Source of the DNA: Chrysopilus asiliformis
Taxonomy: Eukaryota > Arthropoda > Insecta > Diptera > Rhagionidae
Direction of reading: 5' to 3'
Length of the DNA stretch: 64,000 nt
Assembly (NCBI GenBank): GCA_964034945.1
Contig: OZ035960.1
Span: 71,752,652-71,816,651 of the forward strand
Made by a program: the position numbers and the translations under genes. The notes under the pieces were generated by a model that was not told the DNA's origin, did no database searches, and saw nothing but the letters and a program-made list of their open reading frames with translations. Of this stretch, positions 21,456-33,145 are shown one piece after another. How positions within the stretch are numbered: position 1 is the first letter of the stretch; each line of letters opens with the position of its first letter.

Positions 21456-22206
21456 TTAAAAACCAGCGTTTTTATTTTAATTTAAAATTTCGACCGAAAA
21501 GCCTATCTATACATCACTAAAATACAAAATGTTAGTTATAAATCAACAAAAAAAAATAAAAAAAAATTTGAAAAAAATTAGAAGACAAAATTTAAAAAAA
21601 ACCAAATAAAAAAACTTTTATTTTAATAAAATGCACTAAAAAGGAAAAAAATAATTTTTTGAGCACTGTGTATCAGCACAGAATAAGAGAAGGGAAAGAA
21701 TCGAGAATTTCAATGTCACACGGTGGAGAAAACAATCGGCAATAGAAAAAAATATCTTCGACTCGCTTTAAATTTTCGAATTTTCCGGAATTCCTTTTCT
21801 GGCCTTCATATTCAAACAGAACACGCAAAAGAGATAAAAAATATAACATGCGAAATTTGTTTTGCACGGTTTGATACGGAATTTTTTTCATTATTCCAGC
21901 AATCGAAAAAATCCAACTTCTCCTCACACAAAACACTTTTTAGAACATAAAACGCTATGGCGGATGGATAAAATGACAATTCGATAGAGTTTTGGTTTTA
22001 TCCATTCCAAGAAACTCATTTTCTGCCAAAATTGAAAATCAACCAAAAACTATTTGCATCGCAACCCTGTTTGCATTTTTTCTTGTTTTCACACAAATGC
22101 ACATCACTTGTCAACAAAACGACGTCGGTTTGTTTACATTTTTAGGTCAATGGCTTCGAGAAAGGTTGCAACAAATATTTATTTTGGCAAAATTTGAATT
22201 TTTAAA
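21456..22206. other. mostly noncoding; single hairpin-arm relative
   Basis: At 21600-21690 AAAATGCACTAAAAAGGAAA and CACTGTGTATCAGCACAG resemble one arm of the long hairpins. No mirror arm follows. Open frames at 21673-21950 overlap on both strands and show no recognisable domain. Confidence 0.35.
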
Positions 22207-22287
22207 ATGCCTCGTCAAGCAATGTTCCGCGGACAGCTTAAAAAATCCCGACAGAAAGTTTTTTAGGGTACCGAAAGCACCAGAAAG
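22207..22287 (+). pseudogene. THAP-domain-like first exon
   Basis: THAP domains are zinc-coordinating DNA-binding modules at the N-terminus of P-element transposases and related proteins. ATG at 22207 gives MPRQ; after a one-base shift the frame reads CSADSLKNPDRKFFRVPKAP and ER, a typical THAP core (C..., NPDR.FFR.PK.PER). It ends exactly at a splice-donor-like AG|GTAAAC (22288), as THAP first exons often do. The frame shift between MPRQ and CSAD means the start is broken or lies elsewhere. The following intron is lost into a hairpin element at 22310. Confidence 0.55.
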
Positions 22288-22309
22288 GTAAACTTTTTCG
22301 ATTAGACAA

Positions 22310-24689
22310 AAAAAAAAAATTTTTTTAAAAAAAGCTTTTATTAAAAAAAAATGCACTAAAAAGAAAAAAATAATTTTCTGGACGCTGTGTATCACAAATA
22401 TAAAAGCTTTTAAAAAGCGAGATAAATGTTTATTTTATTGTTTTATGCTTTATCTCGCTTTTTAAAAGCTTTTATATTTGTGATACACAGCGTCCAGAAA
22501 ATTATTTTTTTCTTTTTAGTGCATTTTTTTTAATAAAAGCTTTTTTTTAAAAAAAATTTTTTATTTTTTTTTATTTTGTTCTTTTTAGTCTTCGTATATA
22601 TAGCTTTACATTTGAGATGTCCTTACAGGCTTTTTAACTTGAGAATCGTATTCAGCGAACCCCAAAACCTGCAGAATATATTTTTCCTGGAACAATTGAA
22701 AAAATGATAATCACGTTATCCTTACAGGACCTTCCGTTATCCTTACAGACTTTTTGATGACAGATTCGGATTCAGCGACCCCAAAAACCCCAGAATAGAT
22801 TTTTTCCCGGAAAATTTGGAGAAAAGGATAATCACGTTATCCTTACAGGACCTTCCGTTATCCTTACTGACTTTTTGATGACAGATTCGGATTCAGCGAC
22901 CCCAAAAACCCCAGAATAGATTTTTTTCCGGAAAATTTGGAGAAAAGGATAATCACGTTATCCTTACAGGACCTTCCGTTATCCTTACAGGACCTTCCGT
23001 TATCCTTACAGACTTTTTGATGACAGATTCGGATTCAGCGACCCCAAAAACCCCAGAATAGATTTTTTTCTGGAAAATTTGGAGAAAAGGATAATCACGT
23101 TATCCTTACAGGACCTTCTCTTATCCTTACAAGGACGAAGTAGAGAAAATATTGTATTGTCATCGGACTTATATAAGTGTACAAAATTTCAAGTGAATCG
23201 GATGAGTGGAAGTGGGTCAAAATTTGATTGCAAGATTTGACCCCGACAAACAAACAAACAAACAAACAGACAGACAAGATAGCGAGCTAAATAAAAGCTT
23301 TTAAAAAAATTTTAATGACAGATTCGGATTCAGCGACCCCAAAAACCCCAGAATAGATTTTTTTCCGGAAAATTTAGAGAAAAGGATAATCACGTTATCC
23401 TTACAGGACCTTCCGTTATCCTTACTGACTTTTTAATGACAGATTCGGATTCAGCGACCCCAAAAACCCCAGAATAGATTTTTTTCCGGAAAATTTAGAG
23501 AAAAGGATAATCACGTTATCCTTACAGGACCTTCCGTTATCCTTACTGACTTTTTAATGACAGATTCGGATTCAGCGACCCCAAAAACCCCCTGAATAGA
23601 TTTTTTTCGGGAAAATTTGGAGAAAAGGATAATCACGTTATCCTTACAGGACCTTCCGTTATCCTTACAAGGACGAAGTAGTGAAAATATTGTATTGTCA
23701 TCGGACTTATATAAGTGTGCAAAATTTCAAGTCAATCGGACAAGTAGAAGTGGGTCAAAATTGGGTTGCAAGATTTGATCTGACAGACAGACAGACAGAC
23801 AAACAGACACGAAGGCAAGCTAAATAAAAATGGAAGTTTGTTGGTTGGTTGGTCTGTTGATTTGAGATTACAAAACCCAAAAACTACTGGACCGATTTTT
23901 ACGCGGTTTTTTTGCAAAATGATCTGCGTTGCCAGGAGCAGGTTTTTAGCTATGTTAGATTTTTAAAATTCGAAACGGTAGGTCCTGTAAGGATAATAAA
24001 TATCCTTTTTCCCATTTTTCCTCACAAAAACTGGCTTTGGACGGTTTTCAGGGTCGCTGACCACTAATCCGGTATTAGATTTTCAAAATTCGAAACGGAA
24101 GGTCCTGTAAGGATAATGGAAATATCCTTTTTCCCATTTTTCCCCGGAAAAATTTACATTATAGGGTTTTTGGGGTCGCTGATCACGAATTCGGTATTAG
24201 ATTTTCAAAATTCGAAACGGAAGGTCCTGTAAGGATAATGAAAATGTCCTTTTTCCCATTTTTCCCCGGAAAAAATTGCATTATAGGGTTTTTGGGGTCG
24301 CTGATTACGAATCCGGTATTAGATTTGCAAAACTGACGCGGAAGTTCCTGAAAGGATAAATATCCTTTTTCCCGTTTTTCCTCGGAAAAATTGGCATAAT
24401 AGAGTTTTCGAGGTCGCTGATCGCGAATCCGGTGTTCGATTTTTCAAATGCTAAACGGAAGGTCCTGTAAGGATAACGGAAATGTCCTTTTTCCAATTTT
24501 TCTCGCAAAAACAGTCTTTGGGAGGTTTTCAGGGTTGCTTATCACGAATCTGGAGTTGGAATTTCAAAATTCGAAACGGGAGGTCCTGTAAGGATAACAT
24601 TTTTTCCCAAAACTTTTTAAGTTATTTATGTTTTTTTGGCATTCTAAAATTTATACAAAAAACTTTTAGCTGCCAACGAAGGGTCTGCT
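22310..24689 (+). mobile_element. Helitron-like composite, copy 4
   Basis: Order: hairpin (loop at 22427-22448), '120-bp' units 22620-23660 with an internal additional 5' module near 23250, the microsatellite module to 23820, the opposed 5' module AATGGAAGTTTGTTGG...CCAGGAGC (23828-23940), 122-bp units, and the 3' module ending GAAGGGTCTGCTATAG. Nearly the same as copy 3 over its first 1.5 kb. Confidence 0.75.
22620..24600 (+). repeat. minisatellite array of composite copy 4
   Basis: The first half is '120-bp' units (GACAGATTCGGATTCAGCGA, AGGATAATCACGTTATCC). The second half from about 23950 is 122-bp units in reverse phase with diverged spacers (GACGGTTTTCAGGGTCGC; TTGGCATAATAGAGTTTTCG). 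Confidence 0.8.
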
Positions 24690-25167
24690 ATAGAGTATAA
24701 ATCTATTATATAAAAATGGATGTTTGTTGGTCTGTCTGTCCGTTTGAAATTACAAAACTTAAAAACTACTAGACCGATTTTGACGCGGTTTTTTGCAAAA
24801 TGATCTGCGTTGCCAGGAGCAGGTTTTTAGCTATGTTAGATTTTAAAATTCGAAACGGAAGGTCCTGTAAGGATAACGCAAATATCCTTTTTCCCATTTT
24901 TCTCCGGAAAAACTGCCATTATAGGGTTTTTGGGGTCACTGATCACGAATCTGGTGTTGGAATTTCAAAATTCGAAACGGAAGGTCCTGTAAGGATAACG
25001 CAAATATCCTTTTTTCCTATTTTCCCCGGAAAAATTGCCATTATGGGGTTTTTGGGGTCGCTGATCACGAATCCGGTGTTGGAATTTCAAAATTCGAAAC
25101 GGAAGGTACTGCAAGGATAACGCAAATATCCTTTTTCCCATTTTTCCCCGGAAAAATTGGCAAAATA

Positions 25168-26464
25168 AAGACTATCGAAAAGTATGAAAACAACTGCAAT
25201 GAGCCAATATTAGCATGCTGTTGCTTTTTAGTCAAATTTGTTTAGTCAAAAAAACGTCTGAGAGTTTGACAATTTAATTACCCTATCCGATTTTAATTTT
25301 ATTTTACGAAACACGAGGTCTTTCTGTAGAGCAACGAAAAAGGATTGTGGACAAATGGCATTTCGAAAAGGGCATCAACATGAGGCCAGTGACAAAACAG
25401 GAAGGTGTAAGGCCAAAAGCAATTTTTACTGCCATCAAGAAGTTTGGGGAGGAACTGACATTCGAGGATAAGAAAAAAACTGGGAGAAAACCAGGACCTA
25501 GACGCGAAAAATGGATCAAAATATTTGTGCAGCAATTCGGCGTGATTGCAGTGTTTCGGTTAGAGATGTCGCGAAAAAATGTAAAACAAGTGCTGAAATG
25601 GTTCAGCTAGCCAAAAAGCGCAACAATATGAAGACCAATCGGAAGCAACGACAACCGAAACTTACCGAAAAACAGGTAGCCTACGTGAAACCGCGGCTTC
25701 GGAAATTGTATGACACCATTTTAACAAAAAAAAAAAAAACAATGCATCATTATGGATGATGAAATGTACGTTAAAATGGATTATCGTACATTACCAGGAC
25801 CTCAGTACTTTACGATTGCAAGAGGGGACGATATAGACGAAGCACAAAAGTCGATTCAGGTGGAAAAATTCGGAGCCTAAGTGATGGTATGGCAAGCAAT
25901 TTGCGAATGTGGCCTGAAATCATCTGCATTTTTCACAACGATGAACCAGTTGACTGATTTGTGCGTCAAAGAGTGTCTAAAAAAACGGTTGCTGCCCATG
26001 ATTCGAAGACACGAAGGATCTAAGTTGTTTTGGGCACATTTGGCATCATGTCACTATGCAAAAAACACCATTGAATGGATGTCAACAAATGGAGTCAATT
26101 TTGTGGCAAGAACAATGAATCCACCAAATTGCCCAGAAATTCGTCCCATCGAAAAATTTTAGGCAATAATGAAGCGAAACCTTCGGAAAATGTGTCTGGA
26201 AACTAATGATATGGAGCAATTCAAAAAAGACTGGCAAAAAATCTCGAAAACTATAAAGAATAGTACTGTCCACAATGTAATGGATATATTAGAACAAAAG
26301 TGCGGCGAATCGTAAAAACATAAAAAATATTTTTGAAATGTTGTATATACATATAAAGAAATATGTACTTAATAACCAATTTTATAAAATTTTTCTTAAA
26401 AAAAAACTAAATTACGCCTTTTTAATCCCATATTTTTTGTTTCCATACTTTTCGATGCAGTCTT
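25168..26464 (+). mobile_element. Tc1/mariner DD37E element, copy A
   Basis: 1,297 bp, TIRs AAGACTATCGAAAAGTATG and complement of AAGACTGCATCGAAAAGTAT, flanked by TA (25166-25167, 26465-26466). Inserted in a minisatellite unit of the Helitron. The same element sits at the same internal position in copy B. Confidence 0.9.
25300..26315 (+). pseudogene. DD37E transposase, inactivated (copy A)
   Basis: A Tc1/mariner transposase of the ITmD37E class. N-terminal helix-turn-helix from GLSVEQRKRIVDKWHFEKG; a second DNA-binding part with VRDVAKKCKTSAEMVQLAKK; first catalytic aspartate in IMDDEMYVKMDYR; second position in FWAHLASCHYA; glutamate in CPEIRPIEKF. The last two positions are 37 residues apart. 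The second aspartate of the usual FWPDLASCHY is histidine here. There is a stop between VEKFGA and VMVW and a TAG in place of the tryptophan after IEKF. Copy A also has one fewer A near 25508 than copy B, shifting the frame before MDQNICAA. It is dead. Confidence 0.9.
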
Positions 26465-27321
26465 TAGGGTTTTTCGGGTCGCTGATCACGAATCCGGTAT
26501 TAGATTTTAAAAATTCAAAACGGAAGGTCCTGTAAGGATAACACAAATATCCTTTTTCCTATTTTTCCGGTATTAGATTTTCAAAATTCGAAACGGAAGG
26601 TCCTATAAGGATAACGCAAATATCCTTTCTCCAGTTTTTCCTGGGAAAGATCGGCATTAGAGGGTTTTTGGGATCGCTGATCACGAATCCAGTGTTGGAA
26701 TTTCAAAATTCGAAACGGAAGGTTCTGTAAGGATAACATTTTTTCCCAAAACTTTTTAAGTTATTTATGGTTTTTTGGCATTCTAAAATTTATACAAAAA
26801 ACTTTTAGCTGCCAACGAAGGGTCTGCTAGTTAAATATATAGGCTTAAAATTTGGCAGCGTTCTTCTTTCACAAAAGGGTTGTTTAATGACCAAAATTGT
26901 ACTATTAACCCGAAAAAAGAAACCCGAAAACTGGAAATTGCAAAATTTTGATTTCTTAATGGCATAAATACAAACAGGCTCTGAAAGTTACATTCAGTAA
27001 TTCCAACGCATTCTGATCGTTGATCACCCTTGTTCTGAGATACGGCGTTACGTTAGTTTGTTCGATATGTACTCGATCAGTACTCGATATCCCATTTTCG
27101 TTGTTCTTGAATACGTATTGACCAACTTGAGTTGAACGCGGAGCAACGCATTCGATTCGATTCGATTTTCGTTGTTCTGAGATTCGCCGGGAGCTGATAT
27201 TTGAGGTTAAATTGCTCACTTCAGTTTTCTCCCATTTGGTGAATATTTCAGGCAGTTTCAGGTTTTGAAAGTGTTGTGATCAATTAAATGTTAGTAGAAA
27301 ATAATGGAAATATATATTTAA

Positions 27322-27609
27322 CCCGTTCGGTACATGTTTTTTTCTATGGGGGTTAAATATTCTCTCTATACAAATTAATGATGCTATTTCCTGAAGCTAT
27401 TAGTATTCATTTGAAACAAAAAAAAAATTAAAAATTTTTTTTTACAAATACGTCTACTGTAGTCCAGCTTTTTACTCAAAAAATCAAAATTGGGTCAAAA
27501 ATGCACTTAAATGTGCACTGAATGAGAATAGAGTGTTGAAAATAAATAAATAATAAGACAATTCAAATTTTTTAGCATGATGTCATATGGCATCAAAATA
27601 CCGAATGGG
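27322..27609. mobile_element. TTAA-type MITE (piggyBac-like), 288 bp
   Basis: Ends CCCGTTCGGTACATG and complement of CCCATTCGGTATTTTG, flanked by TTAA at 27318-27321 and 27610-27613. Noncoding. TTAA plus a CCC start suggests piggyBac. Confidence 0.75.
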
Positions 27610-27633
27610 TTAAGTATGAATTAACAAGTATAT

Positions 27634-27837
27634 TTGTTAAATAGGAGTGGAAATAAAAATTCAACAAATAATTCCCAGTTCAAGTATTTGATTGATGCAA
27701 TGAAGGAACACCCTGATATAGCGAAGGGTTACTCACGAAGACCAGTGGCAGAGGTTCAGGCAATCTGGCAATCGATATCAGATAAATTATCCAGCTTGGG
27801 ACCACCAAAAAAGGATTTCCTCAGAATATATGTATAA
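27634..27837 (+). pseudogene. Myb/SANT-like (zeste-type) DNA-binding fragment
   Basis: 67 residues: NNSQFKYLIDAMKEHPDIAK, then GYSRRPVAEVQAIWQSISDK and LSSLGPPKKD. The pattern QF..L...M..HPD.AKG ... W..ISDKL.SLGPP.KD is that of the Myb/SANT-like N-terminal domain in regulatory-protein-zeste-like proteins, many of them accessory proteins of DNA transposons. The domain usually continues with GWKKVW; here the frame leaves the homology (FLRIYV, stop), so the protein is truncated. The upstream part is cut by the TTAA MITE at 27322-27609. Confidence 0.65.
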
Positions 27838-28374
27838 AAATGATGTTTTGCTCAGCCGAAAATCCTTCCTAAAGCTAGGAAAAAAATTTATATGAATTGA
27901 AAGTTACACTTCTTCTATGTACTCACGCTTCTTCACTTAAATTCATGGCGTTCGAAGAACTTCTCGGAAAAATTCTTTGCTCCAGCTAGGAGTTTATCTC
28001 CCGCTGCCTCAATAATAAATAAATTGGCACCGTGAAATCCATGTTTTGCTTTCAAAAGTTGCAATGAAATGGCTATCAACCCAGATACAAACAAAACCAG
28101 CTGATTTTTGACAGTTCTTTATCATGCGATGCTTGTCGTTGTTTTAAACAGCAAACGCTGTTTTTCAGAACACCGATCGCGTAGCGAATCGAATCGAATG
28201 CGTTACGTTTAGCAGTCTAACGCCATATTTCAGAACAAGGGTGAATGGTTTCACGGTTCAGGAAATAGCAGGAGAGGGGTTTTCAGGCAAGTGAAGGGTA
28301 TTATTTTAGTTAGCGAACATTTTCCTTGGAGGACAATTTACCCAGTGGTCGAAGGAGTGGGAGAATTTTTTTGT

Positions 28375-28565
28375 CCTTACAGGACCTTCCGTTATCCTTA
28401 CAAGGACGAAGTAGTGAAAATATTGTATTGTCATCGGACTTATATAAGTGTGCAAAGTTTCAAGTCAATCGGACAAGTGGAAGTGGGTCAAAATTGGGTT
28501 GCAAGATTTGATCTGACAGACAAACAGACAGACACGAAGGCAAGCTAAATAAAAGCTTTTAAAAA
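28375..28565 (-). mobile_element. '120-bp' Helitron module 5' fragment
   Basis: Contains CCTTACAGGACCTTCCGTTA, the CGACTTATATAAGTGTGCAA-like block and the CAGACAAACAGACAGACACG microsatellite, ending GCTAAATAAAAGCTTTT. No hairpin follows. Confidence 0.7.
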
Positions 28566-29861
28566 GAAAATTCTCTGTGAAAATTTTATTTTATAAAATT
28601 CGATCCGCGAATGCTTCAAATGCAAAAGAATTTTATTTTTGATTCGCGAATCGAATTTTTCCGTGCCAATACATCAAAATAATTTCTCATTCTCAAAAGT
28701 TTGTTAGCAACGCCTGGTACTTACAAGCTAGCACAAATATAACTGATGGAGACTGGGAGTTTTCCATAAAACTCTAGCACTACTGAAACAATTAGAAGGA
28801 ATAGAATCCCGCAATCCACTGTAATTAAAAAATTACTCCGACACAAGTGTTAGTGTGGTAATAGGTAGGTCCAAACTGTATAAACCACGAATTCACAAAC
28901 GAATTATAATCCAAAAAAATGGCTTCAATTACCATATTCGTTAAATCCTGTTTGCATAGGAATGAGTCCACCAACACTTAGAATTTGTTCCAAGGACTGA
29001 GTCCTACATATTATTGGAGTCATTTCTAGAAACAATGGGAACGATTCCATTTCATAATATAACATTGTTTTCCCCTCAGTATAGGAATGCCTCCAGATCA
29101 AACTAAGAACGGGTGCTACTTTTGTTGGAATAAAATCCTATATACATAGTAATGATCCCTCGAATGGAAACCTTTATCGCGTAAAAACCACGAATCAGCG
29201 TAAAAACCACGAATTCCATCTCCTTCCCCGAAAAAGCGCCCACACAAAAGTTAGTTTTTTCACGAAAATATTCTTGGTCGTATAATTCTTAAAAGAAAAG
29301 TGTTACGGACTATATATGACCAACAACCGCCACTACTTTTTGATATCTGCAAAGCCTAACACTATCTCTTAAAGGGACTTCCATAAAAAAATGCGTTTTT
29401 TCACAATTTGTATTTTCTTGTACTATCCTTGAAGTATAAGGCCCCAGTAGCAGACTTCGTATGACCAACCTCCACTACTTTTTTTTATGGAGAAAGTTTA
29501 CCTCAAATATACCTACCCTCTAGCGCCATCCGTTAGTTAAATAGCTCCATCAAGCCAGAGCGATTTCACTATTTTGGTTTAACCATTGGATCATTTTTGA
29601 TTCATGGTTTTTTCTCGAACTTTTTAGGATTGAATTCTATTGGAACTTCTGTTAAATTTCCTTGGCTTATAATTCGTATAAGGTTTGGAGCAACTCAAAT
29701 CTAGTCTTAGCCCTGTAAACCTTGAGAATGTCTAGGGAAGGTTCTGGCGGGTGGAGGGGAGAGAGTGGCGACTAAAAATGTCCATTTCGATAAGAGACAC
29801 TTTCCTCTACTTCACCCTATACATGTGAAATTGGTAGCGCCCTTGTGACTAAACTGAACTC
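28566..29861. other. noncoding sequence
   Basis: No supported gene. Words such as CATAGGAATGAGTCC and TATAGGAATGCCTCC recur loosely, and CGTAAAAACCACGAAT appears twice near 29180-29210. These may be traces of old repeats. Confidence 0.3.
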
Positions 29862-30339
29862 TTACCCAACAGTTGCATAATTACCTTCATGTTTTTTTAG
29901 TTGTTCAATTTCGTTAATAGTGCGCTTAGCCTTTTCATACGGACTGATTTTTTCTTTTTTAGGATTATTGTTAAGTTTTTTCGGTGTAATTTGTGTCTTT
30001 GTATTCATTTGTATCTTTTTTTGGTTTCCCAGCGCTTTCAGTTTCTGTTTTGCTTTTTCTTTTCCAAGAACCGGCAAATTCCCGAAATATTTTTTGTATC
30101 CCTGTGCAGCTACATCCAACTTGCAAATTTCTAAACATTATCAAAAAGGTATAAATACATTCAACTAAGAGTGAAAATCAGATACCAATTTGGTCAGCTT
30201 GACTATCAGCTCGCTGTCTTTCCAATTCAATCGCCGGTGGAGGTGTTGTAGAAATGTATTCACCATCTTCAATTTCGTCTGCAACCACTACTGAGTTCAG
30301 AATTGCCGGGATCGGATGGTAGTCTGAAGCCGAATCCAT
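29862..30339 (-). CDS. two-exon gene, 140 residues, unknown function
   Basis: Exon 1 (30339-30186) starts MDSASDYHPIPAILNSVVVA and is acidic with a proline cluster (STTPPPAIELERQRADSQAD). A 55-base intron runs 30185-30131 with GTATCT donor and TTTAG acceptor. Exon 2 (30130-29862) continues in frame with EICKLDVAAQGYKKYFGNLP and a lysine-rich region (KEKAKQKLKALGNQKK, PKKEKISPYEKAKRTI), ending HEGNYATVG and a stop. Joining the exons preserves the frame exactly over 423 coding bases, which is unlikely by chance. I do not recognise a domain. The acidic N-terminus and basic C-terminus could be the tail of a Myb/SANT-like transposon accessory protein like the one at 27634, but that is a guess. Lacking internal stops, it may be expressed. 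Confidence 0.5.
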
Positions 30340-30530
30340 CAATTTATTTTTTGCAAGTCTTTAATACCTAGCAACAAACTTCACTATTTCTAAACACATG
30401 GAATAAAACATTACGCGAATGCGATCTTTAATAACAAGAAAAAAACTAAGTACAGGAAATTGTTCCTCGAAAAAATGTACTTGTATGAAAGGGTCCGTTT
30501 ACACATTCAATTTCGGCCGCACGTAAATTA

Positions 30531-30826
30531 AAGTGACTAAATAAAACTGGAGTGTAGCCAACGTAGAGTGACTATATAAAACTAGAGTATGACCATCTGA
30601 AAGCCGCTTTCGAAATAAAAACCGTTCGGAAAAATTCGAATGATGTTACTTCGAAAATTTTGTTCAAAAAATCAACTTTCTTTTTAGTTTTTTAATTAAT
30701 TTGTTATAATTAAAATTTTCGAAGCTCTTGATCCAGGAAAACCGTACTTGAATGAATCGATGAAAAAACTTTTCGTTCAAAAACGTGATGACCAAGAATT
30801 GCTACACTCTAGTTCTATATAGTCAT
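30531..30826. mobile_element. candidate small TIR element
   Basis: TGACTATATAAAACTAGAGT at 30560 is preceded by a second copy, TGACTAAATAAAACTGGAGT (30531). At the right the complement reads GACTATATAGAACTAGAGTG. The TSD is not clear. One terminal motif is tandemly duplicated. Confidence 0.45.
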
Positions 30827-31075
30827 CTTAATATATAAAAATGGACTAGGGGCTGCGCCCGAACCGCTTCGCGGGTCATCCCCCTTCCACAGGTCGGCCT
30901 CCCTGCCCCCGTCGGCCTACGGCCTCCACAACTACTCGGCCTTCGGCCTCGCCCCTCGCGCTTGAATTGTTGGAATTTGATGTATGGAGATGTTACGTAA
31001 AATTATTTAAATATATTTCAGCTCTCGCCTTCCTCTTTACTCGGCCTTCGGCCTCGAGTCAAATGCATATAGTTA
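30827..31075 (+). mobile_element. Helitron-like 5' end with GC-rich palindromic words
   Basis: TCTTAATATATAAAAATGGA matches the Helitron 5' ends elsewhere in the window. It is followed by an abnormal GC-rich stretch with GGGGCTGCGCCC, ACCGCTTCGCGGGT and repeated GGCCTTCGGCC. I found no 3' end. Confidence 0.45.
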
Positions 31076-32362
31076 AACCACATTTTTCTTTGTGACCCAA
31101 CGGTGTATTACAAAATCGTAATGTTTACTTACAATATATTCAATAACGGTAAAAGGTGGTTATCCACACGGGGAAACACAATATTGTGGAAAATGTCATT
31201 CTTTTTAATTCATGTCATACATTGAAGAACCAAATCCCTTTAGAATTGCAGAAGATAGCAGGTGAGGGCTATACATAACGATGGTATCTATACTGTTTTT
31301 CGCAGTATTATATTGTTTTTCAGACTTCAATACTGCATTACTGCTTTTTTCTCTAAAATACTGTATTTAAATACTCAGAAAACTTTCATTCTTTAACGTT
31401 TCGGAATTCAAATTTATTAATAGCAATGCAAAACGTCAGTGGCAACACAAAACAGTGGCAACACATGGCAAGTGTAAATACATTCAAACGACGAACAGCG
31501 AAGTATTGATGGCAACATGTCATATAGATTCGCTCTTCCTTTCCCCATCGATTACTGTCTTGTCATTATTCATCCTTCTTCAGAACGCGTTACTTTGATT
31601 TTGCTTTCCATTGTTAATTTAAAAGAATAAAAATGTCGAAATTAAAAGCAAAGACACAAATTTTCATTGAATAAAATTTATACTGCGAAAAATACTGTTT
31701 TTTCAAATCGATTCAAAAATTTTTGAGATTGTATAGCCATCTAGAATACAATCTCTAAAGCTTGATTAGATTTGTGAGCCTTGGGTTTAAAAGCTTTAAA
31801 ATTTTTTTGTTCGTATGTGTGTTGTGTCAAAGTTGTTCTATGATTCATTCATTATGTTTGATCGCCAATATGCGAGGTACAGAGTTCAATGACATGTTTC
31901 GTCGCCTGTGAATTTTTGTTGTTTTTTTTTTTAATTCTGTATTGTACCATTTTTTCACTTTAAGCAGGCGTATTAGATTCGTTGAGATTTTTAAAAAATC
32001 TTCCTTTTCGGATTCTAATTATTTTTTTTAGAGGAAAGATGTTTATTGATGGAACGTTTATTAATTTTTTTTGATTTGATCATTTCCTTAGACTAGCAAT
32101 TTTATATCTCATATGTAATATGGACACGATAACTCTCGAAGGAATTGAACTGGAGAATTGAAATTTGGTATGAATGATTTTTTCGTAAAAAGTAAGGACG
32201 AGTTCGTTAACCGGCAAAATCGGACCACTTCTTCCCCCTTCCCACATACAAGTTGAAAAGTTTTTAATGATTTTCTCAAAAACGGTACATCCGATCGAAA
32301 AACTTTATACTACAAAATTGCTTAGCATATAATTTTACATTAACTTTTCATACATAAAAATA
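31076..32362. other. noncoding; one weak inverted repeat
   Basis: ATACTGTTTTTCGCAGTAT at 31290 and ATACTGCGAAAAATACTG at 31681 could be the ends of a ~410-bp MITE, without a clear TSD. Near 32275 ATTTTCTCAAAAACGGTACA is a trace of the INE-1-like family. No gene. Confidence 0.35.
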
Positions 32363-32731
32363 CAGTAGAACCTCAACTAATACGCTCCCCCATACAAATG
32401 TTTTTTTTTTTTTTTCAAATAAAAATTGTTGGTTGACCCATATTAGAGAGCCTTTAACCTAGAGAGTGGCCATGCTACCTTAATAGACTGTGCTACTGAG
32501 TAGGACAGTCTATTAACTCCAATTAGAACAGTCTATTAGGTCAGTTAGAACAGCTTTTTCTCCAGATTAGAACAGTCTGTAAACAATTTTTCAATTTATC
32601 AAAACAACTATGAGTTTCCAAATTTTTTTGATACTTCAAACATGCTATTTTTACATATATTAACCACCTTCAGTTATTTTGGCAATTATTACAGTATGAA
32701 ACCGCTATTACAGATTCAGCAAATGCAACCC
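32363..32731. other. possible pogo/Tigger-like end
   Basis: TACAGTAGAACCTCAACTAA resembles the terminal repeat of pogo/Tigger elements. No right end was found. Downstream the word AGAACAGTCTATTA recurs several times. Confidence 0.25.
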
Positions 32732-32797
32732 CAACTAACAAACTCTCCAGACCAAAACTCTTACGAATTTTGAAATCTTCTCATTAAACTTTCTTAA

Positions 32798-32944
32798 AGC
32801 CCGTAACAGATTAACCGGCAGTAGCAGTAACAGTGGCAGTAAAATGTTCTGATTGGCTGAAATCCGACATGTTGTCGGATTTCAGCCAATCAGAACATTT
32901 TGCTGCCACTGCTACTGCTACTGCCGGTCAATCTGTTACGGGCT
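32798..32944. mobile_element. palindromic MITE, 147 bp, TAA target
   Basis: Almost perfect hairpin with arms of about 70 bp (AGCCCGTAACAGATTAACCG ... complement) around GACATGTTGTC. Flanked by TAA on both sides (32795-32797, 32945-32947), the PIF-Harbinger type of target. The arms contain GATTGGCTG and CAGTAGCAGTAACAG, similar in style to the Harbinger ends at 55370. Confidence 0.8.
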
Positions 32945-33145
32945 TAACACACTGGATACTCTCATAACATAGTTCTTGTAATGACACTTTATTTTTTTCT
33001 GATAGCGTTCTTTTTATAAGAGTATGACGCTACTAGAGCTACTGAATCTTTTACGCTTATAGCAAGGCGATTTTTGAACTCTTGTAGCGAGCCTTTAAAA
33101 ACTTATGTTCTCATTGTATATTTTTTACAAAGTTTTAACACTTAA

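Larger units (their letters stand above)
24702..26830 (+). mobile_element. Helitron carrying a DD37E transposon, copy A
   Basis: The 5' end is A|TCTATTATATAAAAATGGA at 24702, then GTTTGTTGG/GTCT, the block ACCGATTTTGACGCGG, 122-bp units, and the 3' end GGGTCTGCTAG|T with CTAG at 26827-26830. TC...CTRR ends between A and T with no TSD define Helitrons. It starts 13 bases after the 3' end of composite copy 4. The inverted counterpart is 51123-53371. Non-autonomous. Confidence 0.85.
27027..28247. mobile_element. candidate TIR element with Myb/SANT-like fragment
   Basis: CACCCTTGTTCTGAGATACG at the left mirrors the right end, whose complement reads CACCCTTGTTCTGAAATATG. Both sides also carry CGATTCGATTCG-type words. 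I could not find a clean TSD. The fragment at 27634-27837 fits a PIF-Harbinger-related accessory protein. A TTAA MITE is nested inside. Confidence 0.5.

Noticed and set aside
32363..32731. Complete pogo/Tigger MITE
   Set aside because: Only the left terminal motif is seen; the candidate at 32692 is in direct, not inverted, orientation.
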